A stretch of 64,000 bases of DNA from GW2011-AR15 sp964428335 (GCA_964428335.1 CAYRXW010000009.1:1-64000), one strand, 5' to 3'. Counted from the stretch's first letter, positions 1-8,516 are shown. Notes: generated by a model not told the origin, from the sequence alone. Made by a program: numbers and translations.

Positions 1-696
1 ATCCATCTGAGACTTATCATTTGAAAGAACAACTTCATGTGCTCCTAATTTTTTTGCATCCTCAACCTTGTTTTTTGATGTTGTAAACTGCACCACATGC
101 GCACCAAAGGAATTTGCAAACTTTAAAGCCATATGTCCTAAGCCACCAAGGCCATAGATGCCCACTTTTTTACCTTTTCCTGCTTTCCAATACCTCAATG
201 GTGAATAAGTTGTAATTCCTGCGCAAAGAAGCGGAGCTACTCTTGATAGATCAAGGTTTTTTGAGATCTTTAATACAAAATCCTCTTCTACAACTATATT
301 TGTACTATATCCTCCGTAAGTCTTGCCACCTGATTTTTTATCATCTGAATTATATGTCCATGTGCAGCCTGATTTGCAGAACTGCTCTTCATTCTCCCTA
401 CATGATTCACATTCCTTGCATGAATCCACCATGCAACCTACTCCTGCAATATCTCCTACCTTGAATTTTTTGACATCTTTCCCTATACCTGTTACTTTGC
501 CTACTATCTCATGACCAGGGACTATCGGATAACTTGAGCCACCCCATTCATTGCGTGCCTGATGAATATCTGAATGGCATACCCCGCAGTAAAGAATCTC
601 GATTGAAACATCCTTATTTCCTGCCGGCCTTCTTTCTATCTTGTATGGAACCAGTTTTTCCTTTGAACTTAAAGCTGCATATGCGTTTGTTTTCAT
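1..696 (-). CDS. Zinc-dependent alcohol/aldehyde dehydrogenase (YahK/CAD type), partial
   Basis: Medium-chain NAD(P)-dependent dehydrogenase that reduces aldehydes or oxidises alcohols in the cytoplasm. The reading frame starts at the ATG at 696 and runs off the left edge, so only about 232 N-terminal residues are visible. Catalytic zinc ligands Cys37 (in YCGVCHSD) and His62-Glu63 (PGHE) are present, as is the structural zinc lobe with Cys93, Cys96, Cys99 and Cys107. A Rossmann motif GLGGLGHMALK follows, then the start of the coenzyme domain. The pattern is closest to the cinnamyl-alcohol-dehydrogenase/YahK aldehyde reductase subgroup, which is usually NADPH-dependent. Substrate cannot be deduced. 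The gene stands alone, upstream of an oppositely organised pair of regulator and membrane genes. Confidence 0.88.
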   Translation of the reverse strand, partial: MKTNAYAALSSKEKLVPYKIERRPAGNKDVSIEILYCGVCHSDIHQARNEWGGSSYPIVPGHEIVGKVTGIGKDVKKFKVGDIAGVGCMVDSCKECESCRENEEQFCKSGCTWTYNSDDKKSGGKTYGGYSTNIVVEEDFVLKISKNLDLSRVAPLLCAGITTYSPLRYWKAGKGKKVGIYGLGGLGHMALKFANSFGAHVVQFTTSKNKVEDAKKLGAHEVVLSNDKSQMD

Positions 697-740
697 TATT
701 ATCACCTTTGATTATTAAAGAAAAAAGCGGGTTTAAAAAG

Positions 741-1010
741 TTATTCCAACCCATATGAATCCATGAACCCGCGCATCATCTTATAATCTCTCAGGAAATC
801 ACGGCCTTTATTTGTTATCCTGTGGATCTTCCTGCCTTCATCTACAATTTCAATCAACTCTTTTTCCACAAGTTCTGTTGTATATTCGACAAGCATCTGG
901 TGAGAAAGGTTTGCCTTATACATTATATGCGTTGGCTTCAGCCTATCCCCCCTATCAAAGATTATCTGCAGGATATCCTTCATTATTTCAAGCTTATCTC
1001 TTTTTTTCAT
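741..1010 (-). CDS. Small winged-helix regulator (HTH_45-like)
   Basis: An 89-residue protein that is essentially a single winged-helix DNA-binding domain. An initial helix is followed by a helix-turn-helix (PTHIMYKANLSHQMLVEYTT), then the wing strand IEIVDEGRKIHRITNKG and a C-terminal helix. This matches the archaeal HTH_45 type of predicted regulators in size and pattern; the family assignment is from memory. Its ATG overlaps the stop of the upstream membrane-protein gene by 4 bp (ATGA), so the two are translationally coupled. That suggests the membrane protein and the regulator act in one circuit. Regulated targets are unknown. Confidence 0.8.
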   Translation of the reverse strand: MKKRDKLEIMKDILQIIFDRGDRLKPTHIMYKANLSHQMLVEYTTELVEKELIEIVDEGRKIHRITNKGRDFLRDYKMMRGFMDSYGLE

Positions 1011-1663
1011 TTTAAAAGCACATAATTAAGCAGCATCAGGCTGTAGCCAAGAAGATTAAATGTCTGGGAGCCATAATACAATATGGATGAACTGCCCATA
1101 AAAATCATGATTATATTTGCAAAGAAAAAAACAGTGAATGAAAGGGCAACTAAAAGTGAATTCCTCGTCATCTTTTGCGTGTAATTCAAGTAAAAATGAT
1201 ATGACAGGAAACCAAGATATAATGTACCTAAGAGAAAATACCCAATTAGAAGGTTTCTTGATAGGAACAGCACAAGCACTGAAGATAATATAAGGTACCA
1301 TACAACGCTTTTGTTCTCTGTCCTGAATGCATTATACATCAAAAAAGCCAGACCTATAGTGAAAAATAAGACATGAAAATATAATCCCTGCTCGTTAAAT
1401 ACGCTTAATGGATGTATCCCTAAAATGACATATGATTTGTAATTTAATTCAATCCATGCAAAGAAATCAAATGCTGCCTGGATAATGTATGAGAACATGA
1501 TGAATAGGAATGCATAGAACATATATCTTGCAGGCTCTTTTTTTGTAACCCTGTAAACCTTATATGCCTGATAAGCTACAATTGATGTGATAATGCAAAA
1601 AACAATCTGCAACATTATTGAATACCAGATAAAGTTTGTGCCTATGTTATAAAGGTTTATCAT
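1007..1663 (-). CDS. Seven-TM integral membrane protein, function unknown
   Basis: A 218-residue protein made almost entirely of hydrophobic helices. About seven membrane segments are separated by short charged loops such as YRVTKKEPARY and RTENKSVV. No catalytic motif is recognisable. A TATA-like element (AATTTAAAA on the reverse strand, near 1690) lies about 30 nt upstream of the ATG, consistent with a leaderless transcript. The gene is first in a two-gene unit with the winged-helix regulator downstream (ATGA overlap). A sensor or small-molecule binding role feeding the regulator is a plausible inference, not something the sequence shows. Confidence 0.75.
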   Translation of the reverse strand: MINLYNIGTNFIWYSIMLQIVFCIITSIVAYQAYKVYRVTKKEPARYMFYAFLFIMFSYIIQAAFDFFAWIELNYKSYVILGIHPLSVFNEQGLYFHVLFFTIGLAFLMYNAFRTENKSVVWYLILSSVLVLFLSRNLLIGYFLLGTLYLGFLSYHFYLNYTQKMTRNSLLVALSFTVFFFANIIMIFMGSSSILYYGSQTFNLLGYSLMLLNYVLLK

Positions 1664-1730
1664 ATTGCATAATCTTGATTTTGGGTTTTTAAATTTTTTG
1701 TATTTTAGCTCTGATTTTTGCTTAACTTTG

Positions 1731-1767
1731 TTTATATACCTGTTTTAGCATAAATAGTATTGAGGTG
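1731..1767 (+). promoter_or_regulatory. TATA box and ribosome binding site for micro-ORF
   Basis: An archaeal TATA box, TTTATATA, lies at 1731-1738, about 36 nt before the ATG at 1774. A GAGGTG Shine-Dalgarno element sits at 1762-1767. The spacing (TATA to predicted transcript start about 25 nt, then a short leader) is what a real, ribosome-loaded transcript would show. This supports the micro-ORF downstream. Confidence 0.5.
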
Positions 1768-1773
1768 TTTGAG

Positions 1774-1863
1774 ATGCATAAAGGGATGAAAAGCTTTTTT
1801 GAGGAACTATATGACTTGCCAAGGATTGATAAGATGATTGAAAATCATATGGCAGAGGTTTGA
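1774..1863 (+). CDS. Micro-ORF, 29-residue peptide of unknown function
   Basis: A 29-codon ORF reading MHKGMKSFFEELYDL and onwards, ending EV-stop. The peptide is amphipathic and probably helical. It has a TATA box and a GAGGTG ribosome site in front, which most spurious ORFs lack. No family is recognised. It could be a regulatory peptide, a small toxin or antitoxin, or the stump of a decayed gene. Together with the next micro-ORF it occupies the gap between the membrane-protein gene and the zinc-finger gene. Confidence 0.4.
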   Translation: MHKGMKSFFEELYDLPRIDKMIENHMAEV

Positions 1864-1865
1864 AA

Positions 1866-1928
1866 ATGAAAGATTTCAGGACTGACAGCGGAATACTAAA
1901 AATAATCCTGGATAAAAGCCCGCCATAA
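1866..1928 (+). CDS. Second micro-ORF, 20-residue peptide
   Basis: A 20-codon ORF (MKDFRTDSGILKIILDKSPP) starting 2 nt after the stop of the 29-residue micro-ORF, as in a tightly packed operon. It has no ribosome site of its own and would depend on translational coupling. It may be noise or a remnant. It is listed because it sits on the same probable transcript. Confidence 0.2.
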   Translation: MKDFRTDSGILKIILDKSPP

Positions 1929-1972
1929 ATTATAAAACATAATTCTAAATATATATTTAGTTTACTAAAAAA

Positions 1973-2164
1973 ATGAACTGCATAATCTGCAAAAAGCCTA
2001 TTATGGAATATAAAAAAGAACTAAACAACCTTAAGCTTGATGGCTCTGCTTCTGCGGATATCTGCCTTGACTGCTCTGATAAGTTCCTGAAATGGCAGCA
2101 AGAGATATTTGCAAAACTTTTTCCGACCAAAGCTGCAAAGAATAGATTTAACAAAAATAAATAA
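1973..2164 (+). CDS. Small zinc-finger protein, two CxxC pairs
   Basis: A 63-residue cytoplasmic protein with Cys3-x2-Cys6 at the N-terminus and a second CxxC (CLDC) near residue 31, followed by a basic lysine-rich tail. The four cysteines are spaced to hold one zinc ion. A TATA-like run (AAATATATATTTAG) lies about 25 nt upstream. Small treble-clef or zinc-ribbon proteins of this size often bind nucleic acid or ribosomes in archaea, but no specific family is recognised. The gene converges on ychF with a 1-nt gap. Confidence 0.7.
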   Translation: MNCIICKKPIMEYKKELNNLKLDGSASADICLDCSDKFLKWQQEIFAKLFPTKAAKNRFNKNK

Positions 2165-2165
2165 C

Positions 2166-3362
2166 TCATTTATTGCTTACAATCTCAATAACATCCCTAT
2201 GCTTCAAAGGCTCTTCTTTTTTCATGCCCATCTTCGTCTTGACATTTATTGCCCTGATAAAGCCGTTTCCAAGGTCTGTATGAAGATGGAACGCAAAATC
2301 AAGTGCTGTTGTACCTGGTGGCATCAAAAAGCAGTCCGGAAGCCTCCTTCCCTGGCTGTCTTCAAGCTTATTAACCCCCCCTGGGAATATTGCCACATAT
2401 TTCAACATGTCAAAAACAGCTTCATTTATTACTTCCTGCACACCTGTGCTGTATTTTGAAAGCAGTCCGTCTTTAATGAATTTCAGTGCTGTTTTCTGCT
2501 TGTCTGTAAGCTTTGATTCATCTATAATCTTAAAATCTTTTTCACCTGGAAGGTACTCAATAAGGCCATGCTTTGCAGCTTCCTTTAACGCTAGTTCTGC
2601 TTCTGCCGAACAAGGAATTACCAAAAGGTTTGGGAATTCGTTTTTTAGCTTAAGAAACTTTTCTTCTGCTCCCACAACATCAATCTTATTTGCAGCAATT
2701 ATTATGGGTTTTGTCTCTTTTCTCAGCCCAGTAGTCAAAGCTTTTAATTCCTCATCTGTCCAGTTTATTATCGGTTTCTCCAAAATGTTCAATGCCCTCA
2801 TCTTTGCCTTGACCATGTCTTCATTCACTTTCAGTCCTGAAAACTGGCTTGCGATAGCTTTTACGATATCTTCTTTTTGCTGGTTGACTTTATTTGAGAA
2901 TTTTTTCCATGTTCTCTGGAATATCTGGTAATACCACATATCCAGTTCATGCTCCAAGAATCTTATGTCATTTGCAGGGTCATATGAAAGCTTCTCAATA
3001 GGCTCCCCTTTTTCATTCAAGCTCCCTGAGACATCTACAATGTGAATCAATGCATCTGCCTGGCTTAGATCATTCAAAAATTCAAGGCCTAATCCTTTTC
3101 CTTCATGCGCACCAGGAACAAGACCTGCAACATCCAATATCTGGACAGGAACAAACCTTTTATGGTGCATACAATAACCTTCCCTTGGATTGCACTGTGT
3201 CCCTAGTTCCTTATCAACACAATCAATCTTTACAAATCCTACACCTGAATTTGGCTTTATTGTTGTAAATGGATAATTTGCCGTAGCTACATCCATCAAA
3301 GTCAGCGCTTTAAAGAAAGTGCTTTTCCCTGCCGATGGTTTTCCTACTAATCCTACAAACAT
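2166..3362 (-). CDS. ychF: OBG-family GTPase/ATPase YchF (archaeal type)
   Basis: A 398-residue translation-associated P-loop NTPase. The P-loop GKPSAGKST is at residues 7-15, Walker B/G3 DVAGLVPGAHEGKG starts at residue 77, and NKID specificity residues follow around position 225. The C-terminal 90 residues form the TGS domain, ending in the VKTKMGMKKEEPLKHRDVIEI stretch typical of the family. The cysteine-bearing insertion around residues 48-64 is characteristic of archaeal and eukaryotic-like members. YchF/OLA1 proteins bind ribosomes and hydrolyse ATP or GTP; the exact role is debated. Length and motif order are complete. Transcribed alone. Confidence 0.95.
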   Translation of the reverse strand: MFVGLVGKPSAGKSTFFKALTLMDVATANYPFTTIKPNSGVGFVKIDCVDKELGTQCNPREGYCMHHKRFVPVQILDVAGLVPGAHEGKGLGLEFLNDLSQADALIHIVDVSGSLNEKGEPIEKLSYDPANDIRFLEHELDMWYYQIFQRTWKKFSNKVNQQKEDIVKAIASQFSGLKVNEDMVKAKMRALNILEKPIINWTDEELKALTTGLRKETKPIIIAANKIDVVGAEEKFLKLKNEFPNLLVIPCSAEAELALKEAAKHGLIEYLPGEKDFKIIDESKLTDKQKTALKFIKDGLLSKYSTGVQEVINEAVFDMLKYVAIFPGGVNKLEDSQGRRLPDCFLMPPGTTALDFAFHLHTDLGNGFIRAINVKTKMGMKKEEPLKHRDVIEIVSNK

Positions 3363-3394
3363 GATAATTTGGAGATTGAGGTTAGTTTTAAAGC

Positions 3395-3868
3395 TTATGA
3401 ATATGGATCCCAGACAATAATCCAGATGATAACACCTATGATTATAGAGATTCCTGAATAGATCATGTTCTGGTCAAAGTTTTGGCCTAGGAAAATTATC
3501 CTGTAAAAAAAGTAATATGGCCCAATTATCATTATGCCTAATGCAAGATACTTGAAAAAACTGTATTTCAACAGCCACTTATACCACTCAACCAATCCAA
3601 AGAATTCCTTTAGTGTCATAAGCTTTCCTGATAGCCTGTTTTCATCTATAATATTTTCATATGGGTCCCAGCCGTTAATCCATATTATAAAGCCAATAAA
3701 TAAAGCTAAAATAATCCCTACTCCTCCAGAAAAAAGGTCATAATCTTTGTATATGCATAGATAAACAAAAGAAAGCGAACCAGAAATCATAATAATCAAA
3801 CCTAGATACTTAAAGACATTGAACTTAAGGAGCCATGCCCACCATGAAAAGAAATTTTTTAGGCTCAT
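3395..3868 (-). CDS. Membrane protein with internal tandem duplication
   Basis: A 157-residue protein built from two copies of an approximately 75-residue unit. Each copy starts with LKxFFxxxxWxxW and LL(K)xxxFFKYL, contains two membrane helices, and closes with a WI...WDPY signature (residues near 70 and 150). Four transmembrane helices in total are expected, with both WDPY motifs on the same face. No family is recognised. It follows the winged-helix regulator at 3912-4442 on the same strand after a 43-nt gap. It may be part of that operon or a target of the regulator. Confidence 0.65.
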   Translation of the reverse strand: MSLKNFFSWWAWLLKFNVFKYLGLIIMISGSLSFVYLCIYKDYDLFSGGVGIILALFIGFIIWINGWDPYENIIDENRLSGKLMTLKEFFGLVEWYKWLLKYSFFKYLALGIMIIGPYYFFYRIIFLGQNFDQNMIYSGISIIIGVIIWIIVWDPYS

Positions 3869-3911
3869 AAAAATAACATTGTTATTAGAATTTATAAGGC
3901 TTCTTATATAA

Positions 3912-4442
3912 TTAAACCTCCCACATCTCTATGACATGGTCTACCAATTTATCAAAGAAACTTTCTTTATAGACCACAAGCAGGTTTAGTATCTCTGACT
4001 TGTCTGCAAGCAGGCTATAAAATGTCTTCCTTCCTTTACGTTCAGCTTTTATTATATGATTTTCCTCTAATTTTTTAATATGCCATGAAACTGTTGAAGG
4101 AGATAGCCCGACTTCCCCTGTTATATTCTCATGGTTGAAATCCTTATGTGTAAGCATATAGATTAGTATTTTTCTTACGCTATCCTGCCTAAGCAGCCCC
4201 AAAAGAACACTGTTCTTGATTTCTATATCCCTTGAAAAGTACCTTATATTATTACCATCTCTTTGCATTAGAATCAAGCCATTCCTGGTAAGAGAGTCCA
4301 GATGGAACTTTACTGAACCAACAGAAAGCCCGCTCTTCCTTTCTATCTCCCTGAAGTGCGATCCGGAATATCTCTTTACAGTATCAAATACTTTTCTTCT
4401 CGCTTCAAGCTCCAATATCTTTTTTTCTTTTTCTGGAGTCAT
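3912..4442 (-). CDS. Transcriptional regulator with two winged-helix domains
   Basis: A 176-residue predicted DNA-binding protein with two ArsR/MarR-like winged-helix domains in tandem. The first covers about residues 15-70 (HFREIERKSGLSVGSVKFHL). The second covers about residues 85-145 (NITGEVGLSPSTVSWHIKKL, then wing IIKAERKGRKTFYSL). Two-HTH proteins like this are common archaeal regulators (COG3398-like). The start overlaps the upstream membrane-protein stop by 4 bp (ATGA). Effector and targets are unknown; a membrane-linked signal is suggested by the coupling. Confidence 0.85.
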   Translation of the reverse strand: MTPEKEKKILELEARRKVFDTVKRYSGSHFREIERKSGLSVGSVKFHLDSLTRNGLILMQRDGNNIRYFSRDIEIKNSVLLGLLRQDSVRKILIYMLTHKDFNHENITGEVGLSPSTVSWHIKKLEENHIIKAERKGRKTFYSLLADKSEILNLLVVYKESFFDKLVDHVIEMWEV

Positions 4443-4801
4443 TTCCTGATTACTCCAAAAAAGAAGCTAAGGATTATGGCAAAATTTAGTAGGCTAGCAA
4501 CCGGATCAACCCATCCTAAATCCAATCCTATCAAATCAAGAGAAGTCAAAAAGCCCTTGACTGCAAATAAGAAAAAAGCCATACAGACAAATGCAAACCT
4601 GCTGTTCTTTTTCCTTTTATAAGCAACATATGTTGTAAAAAATAACCCTAGAGCTAAGATTCCGCTTCCCAAATTAAGAAGCTTTTCTATCTCCAACCCA
4701 AAGATTGTTGGATCATCAAAAGCATCTGCTGACACTTCCTGTGCTGATGCAATGGCTGAAAAAAGTAGGACAAATATGGTTAAAATTGCGAATTGTTTCA
4801 T
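4439..4801 (-). CDS. Small membrane protein coupled to the regulator
   Basis: A 120-residue protein with an N-terminal signal-like segment (MKQFAILTIFVLLFSAIASA) followed by an acidic patch and about three further membrane helices. If the signal is cleaved after ASA, the mature protein begins with QEVSADAFDDP outside the cell. No catalytic residues stand out. It is the first gene of a unit whose second gene is the double winged-helix regulator (4-bp overlap). This mirrors the membrane-regulator pair at 741-1663. Confidence 0.65.
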   Translation of the reverse strand: MKQFAILTIFVLLFSAIASAQEVSADAFDDPTIFGLEIEKLLNLGSGILALGLFFTTYVAYKRKKNSRFAFVCMAFFLFAVKGFLTSLDLIGLDLGWVDPVASLLNFAIILSFFFGVIRK

Positions 4802-4853
4802 CTGATTACCTCCGACCTATAATAAATAGAAAGAATAAAATAAAAAAGTTATG

Positions 4854-5870
4854 TTATTCTTCTACTGCCAGAACTTCCCCAGTAGAAATCTCTATGATGA
4901 CATCTGTTTCAGGGCCATTGTCCGCATCAATCTCAATAACATAGCAGTTCCTGCCAAATTTCCTCTCTTTTGCCACATCTGTCACTTCACCTGATACTTC
5001 TAAAAGGGCAATCTCTATTGCCTCTTCCTCAGTTATATCTCCGCTCTTTGGTTGAGGCTGCTCTATAACTTCAACTTTTGGGAGTTTTACTGATTCTTTT
5101 GAAGGATCCACATCATGCTCTAAGCTAATAAGCTCTACTCTTTCGCCATCTTCAAGACCTATCTCTAATACTACATTTCCAGTTTCTATGCAGTAATATT
5201 TGTGCTCATCTGCACCTGGATCAAGCAATGTATAATCCCTTGTTTTCAGGCAGTTTGCAAAAGAACCCATAGGAACTTTAACATTTTCAGTCAAAGAAAG
5301 TACATCTCCCCTGTCTTCTGCTTCTCCTTCATAATACTCCTGGTAGTATGAATCCCCAATTTTTGGGCTTGCTTTCATATATATTCCTGGAAGAGCTCCA
5401 TCAATACCTGCTTCCCAGGCACCATTTGTGTTCTGTATCTCTCCCTGGAACACTTCATATGTCTCCTCGCCAAAATACCAGACATTCCCTTCTTTATCCT
5501 GGGAATACCAATCAAAGGTCTCTTCTATCAAATCTCCGTCAAGCCAAACCCTGTCCCAGACCACCCTTGCCGTAACACCCATAACTGTCTTTGTCTCATC
5601 AAGAACATAGTATTCAATCCTTTCAAGGCCCTCCTCTGTCTTACCTTCATATATCCACTTTGTCCTTGGCGTAAGCTTGAAGTACTTGTTGGTTATGTCA
5701 GCACTGAAGTCTGCAGGATTAATGTTAGGATTATATTCTTCCAAAATTTCTGCACTTTGTTCCTTCACGTTTTCATCAGGCTGAACATTATTAAGATCCA
5801 ATGTTTCTGTCTTTGTGCATGCTGCCAGCACTAAAAGAGCAAGCAATGCAAGCAATATTCTTGTTTTCAT
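4854..5870 (-). CDS. Secreted lipoprotein with C-terminal PepSY domain
   Basis: A 338-residue exported protein. The N-terminus has a lipoprotein-type signal with lipobox LAAC (Cys18), so it is probably anchored outside the membrane. The middle region (about 50-250) is rich in Trp, Tyr and Gly and resembles no family I can name. The last 65 residues form a PepSY-like unit: GDITEEEAIEIALLEV, then YVIEIDADNG and a closing GEVLAVEE. PepSY units are proposed to inhibit or modulate peptidases or bind metals in the cell envelope. Transcribed alone between the sensor-like pair and glyS. Confidence 0.75.
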   Translation of the reverse strand: MKTRILLALLALLVLAACTKTETLDLNNVQPDENVKEQSAEILEEYNPNINPADFSADITNKYFKLTPRTKWIYEGKTEEGLERIEYYVLDETKTVMGVTARVVWDRVWLDGDLIEETFDWYSQDKEGNVWYFGEETYEVFQGEIQNTNGAWEAGIDGALPGIYMKASPKIGDSYYQEYYEGEAEDRGDVLSLTENVKVPMGSFANCLKTRDYTLLDPGADEHKYYCIETGNVVLEIGLEDGERVELISLEHDVDPSKESVKLPKVEVIEQPQPKSGDITEEEAIEIALLEVSGEVTDVAKERKFGRNCYVIEIDADNGPETDVIIEISTGEVLAVEE

Positions 5871-5962
5871 GTTTAATCACCTAAAAAATAGGTAATCCAG
5901 TATCATTTAAATATCTCATAGAACAACGATAGAAGATTAGAACAAGGATAGAACAATAAAAT

Positions 5963-7441
5963 TTAAAATAAATTCCTTAGCTTTTCCTTCAGTTCTGAAA
6001 TCTTCACTCTTTCCTGTTTTCCTGTATCTCTCTCTCTTATTGTCACAGAATCATCTTTTTCAATTGTTTCAAAATCAATTGTGACGCAATAAGGAATTCC
6101 GAGTTCATCTGCCCTTGCATACCTTCTTCCAATTGAACCTGACCTGTCAAAGACTGTGGTGAAATCCTGTTTTATCAGCTTATGGACTTCCCTTGCCTTG
6201 TCTTCAAGCTTATTTACTAAAGGAAAGACTGCAACTTTCTGCGGTGAAACTTTAGGGCTGAATTTCAGGACAACAACTTCGTTTCCTGACTCATCTTTCC
6301 TTAATGAATAAGCATCATAAAGAACAGCTAAAAATGCCCTGTCAACACCAAAAGATGGCTCGATTACAGCCGGAAGTATCTTCTGTTTTGATTCCTCATC
6401 AAACAAATCCATAGGTTTTCCGCTGTATTTCTGGTGCTGGCTTAAGTCAAACTGGCCTCTGTCTGCATTCCCGTGTATCTCCTTCCAGCCAAAAGGAAAA
6501 TTATACTCAATATCAAATGTTGCTGATGAATAATGGGAAAGCTCTTTTTTTAGATGCTGCCTTACCCTTAAGTTCTCTGGCCTAATTCCTATTTCTAAAA
6601 ACCATAGATATGATTCTGCAAGCCAATATGCATGCCACTCGTTCAGCAGGTTCATTTTCAGCAGATCTGATACCTTTGCCTTGCTGTTATCCTTATTTTC
6701 TTCCTGTGCAACAGATGAAAAAAACAAGAAAGACAAATCCAGATGCTTTTTTTCTAAGAGCGCACATTTTTTCTCATCCGGCTTTATGAAAAATTCAAGT
6801 TCCATCTGCTCAAATTCCCTTTGCCTGAATAAAAAGTTCCTTGGAGAAATCTCGTTTCTGAACGCTTTTCCTACCTGCGCTATCCCGAAAGGCAATTTTA
6901 CCCTTGATGAATCCACAACAGCCCTAAAATTGACAAAAATCATCTGAGCTGTTTCCCCTCTGAGGTATGCAATATTCCCTTTTTCTGCACCTATCTGCAT
7001 CGGGAACATAAGATTAAAAGAGCTTATCTCTTTTAGCTCTCCTTTGCATTCAGGGCATTTAAGACCATTTTCTGTTATCAGCTTGTTTAATGCATCAGCA
7101 TTTAATCCGTCTACACTTATTTTTAGCTTATCCTCAACCAGATGATCTGCCCTATGGTTTTTCTTGCATTTTGAGCATTCTGTCAAAAGGTCTGCAAAAT
7201 TTGCCAGATGGCCTGATGCTTCCCAGATTTTTCCAGATGAGATTAATGTTCCATCAAGACCATAAACATCTTCCCTATCCTGGACAAACTTCTTCCACCA
7301 GTTTGCTTTCAAATTATTCTTTAGTTCCACTCCTAAAGGACCATAGTCAAAGAATCCCTGCATCCCACCATATATTTCTGTGCTTGGGTATACAAAACCC
7401 TTTTTTTTCGCAAATATGCTTAATTCATCAATTGTTATCAT
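5963..7441 (-). CDS. glyS: Glycyl-tRNA synthetase (archaeal/eukaryotic alpha2 type)
   Basis: A 492-residue class II aminoacyl-tRNA synthetase that charges tRNA-Gly. The N-terminal motif 1 region reads KKKGFVYPSTEIYGGMQGFFDYGPLG when split over residues 14-40. A zinc-binding insertion carries CSKCKKNH and CPECKG. Motif 2 (FRNEISPRNFLFRQREFEQME) is around 195-215, and motif 3 with PAVIEPSFGVDRAFLA is around 355-370. The C-terminal anticodon-binding domain starts near KVAVFPLVNK. This is the form found in archaea and eukaryotes, not the bacterial alpha2beta2 form. Complete, alone on its transcript. Confidence 0.96.
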   Translation of the reverse strand: MITIDELSIFAKKKGFVYPSTEIYGGMQGFFDYGPLGVELKNNLKANWWKKFVQDREDVYGLDGTLISSGKIWEASGHLANFADLLTECSKCKKNHRADHLVEDKLKISVDGLNADALNKLITENGLKCPECKGELKEISSFNLMFPMQIGAEKGNIAYLRGETAQMIFVNFRAVVDSSRVKLPFGIAQVGKAFRNEISPRNFLFRQREFEQMELEFFIKPDEKKCALLEKKHLDLSFLFFSSVAQEENKDNSKAKVSDLLKMNLLNEWHAYWLAESYLWFLEIGIRPENLRVRQHLKKELSHYSSATFDIEYNFPFGWKEIHGNADRGQFDLSQHQKYSGKPMDLFDEESKQKILPAVIEPSFGVDRAFLAVLYDAYSLRKDESGNEVVVLKFSPKVSPQKVAVFPLVNKLEDKAREVHKLIKQDFTTVFDRSGSIGRRYARADELGIPYCVTIDFETIEKDDSVTIRERDTGKQERVKISELKEKLRNLF

Positions 7442-7484
7442 AAGGCATCACACTAAAAAAAGAATTAAATGGTTTATATAAAGA

Positions 7485-8516
7485 TTAAGAATTGCCAACA
7501 AAAAATGCTGTACAAATCTCCAAATCATCATCATCTATGTCCCTGTCGCTGTCCATGTCAAAGATGGCCAAATCTACATTGTTGGTTGATCCCATCTTGT
7601 TTCTTAATGAAAGTAGATCCAATTCATCTACTTTCCCCTGTGACTGCCCTACATTGTTAAAGTTGCAGACCATGTTGCTGGCCCATCTTTCCAGGCATGC
7701 TGATCCTCCCATTGTTAGTTTCACGCAAAAAACTTCTGTAAAAGGAAGCTGTGTCCTGCATTCTAATGTACATTCTGGATTATACCCTCCATTTGGGCAT
7801 GTTTCCGGAGTACAAGCATAATCACATTCTTCTAAACCACTTTGCCATACCCCGTCTCCGCAGGTTGTACATTCCTTACTATGACCTGGCTGCCTGCATT
7901 CTGCTTCTCCTCCTGTTGGAGCCTTGCCCTCATCACCTGTTGTGCAAAGCTTACCTTCTCCATCAACAAATTCGCATGTCTCTTCCTGCAGATTGCATTT
8001 CCCATCTCCGCACATTATTGGTATTTCCTGACAGCAATATGCAAACTCTATTGCGTTACTGCATGCACAAACCCCATCACACGAAGGACCTGGTGAACAG
8101 CCTGTTGGACAGCCATTTCCTCCAAAATCTGGGTCTTTATAAGTTGGAACGCCGTTGCAATCCAATTTACCAACTGAGGAACATGTCGGCAGTGGCTCAT
8201 TATTTGCACACCTTCCTGGCGCATCACAATCATTTACATCTTCACACCTGCATTCAGAGCACCAGTACCTGTTACCGCTGCTTCCATGCCTTATATCTTC
8301 ACATCCTGCATAATTTGATGCTGCTTCACAAACATGCCCGTTCTGAAAACACCATTTATTTGTGGTTGTTATGTTCCAATAATCGCTTAAGCTTGCCTCT
8401 GGATCAGGACAATAATAATCGCACCTTGAATCATAGTCTTCTGGAGGCACAACTGTTTGAGCAAATGCTAAAGGAATAACTGAAAGTATCAGCAATAATA
8501 TTGTTATTTTTTTCAT
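7485..8516 (-). CDS. Secreted cysteine-rich protein with possible dockerin-like tail
   Basis: About 343 residues if translation starts at the ATG at 8516. That ATG overlaps the upstream stop by 4 bp (ATGA), so it is preferred over the GTG at 8525. A Sec signal peptide (MKKITILLLILSVIPLAFAQ) precedes many cysteines arranged in CGDGxxxxxEEC-like units, resembling the cysteine repeats of the 948-residue neighbour. The last 60 residues contain two acidic loops (SQGKVDELDLLSLRN and FDMDSDRDIDDDDLEI) with the look of a dockerin/EF-hand calcium-binding pair. It is the last gene of the four-gene secreted-complex operon 7485-13896. Dockerin-like tails suggest docking to a partner; no cohesin partner is recognised here. 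Confidence 0.75.
   Translation of the reverse strand: MKKITILLLILSVIPLAFAQTVVPPEDYDSRCDYYCPDPEASLSDYWNITTTNKWCFQNGHVCEAASNYAGCEDIRHGSSGNRYWCSECRCEDVNDCDAPGRCANNEPLPTCSSVGKLDCNGVPTYKDPDFGGNGCPTGCSPGPSCDGVCACSNAIEFAYCCQEIPIMCGDGKCNLQEETCEFVDGEGKLCTTGDEGKAPTGGEAECRQPGHSKECTTCGDGVWQSGLEECDYACTPETCPNGGYNPECTLECRTQLPFTEVFCVKLTMGGSACLERWASNMVCNFNNVGQSQGKVDELDLLSLRNKMGSTNNVDLAIFDMDSDRDIDDDDLEICTAFFVGNS

Noticed and set aside
2407..2931. 174-residue Ser/Phe-rich ORF opposite ychF
   Set aside because: Shadow of a highly conserved gene; composition is typical of antisense frames.
7751..8479. 242-residue ORF opposite the cysteine-rich gene
   Set aside because: It is an antisense shadow of codons rich in Cys and Gly; it has no start signals and is made of Leu/His-rich nonsense. 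The reverse-strand gene has a signal peptide and ordered repeats.
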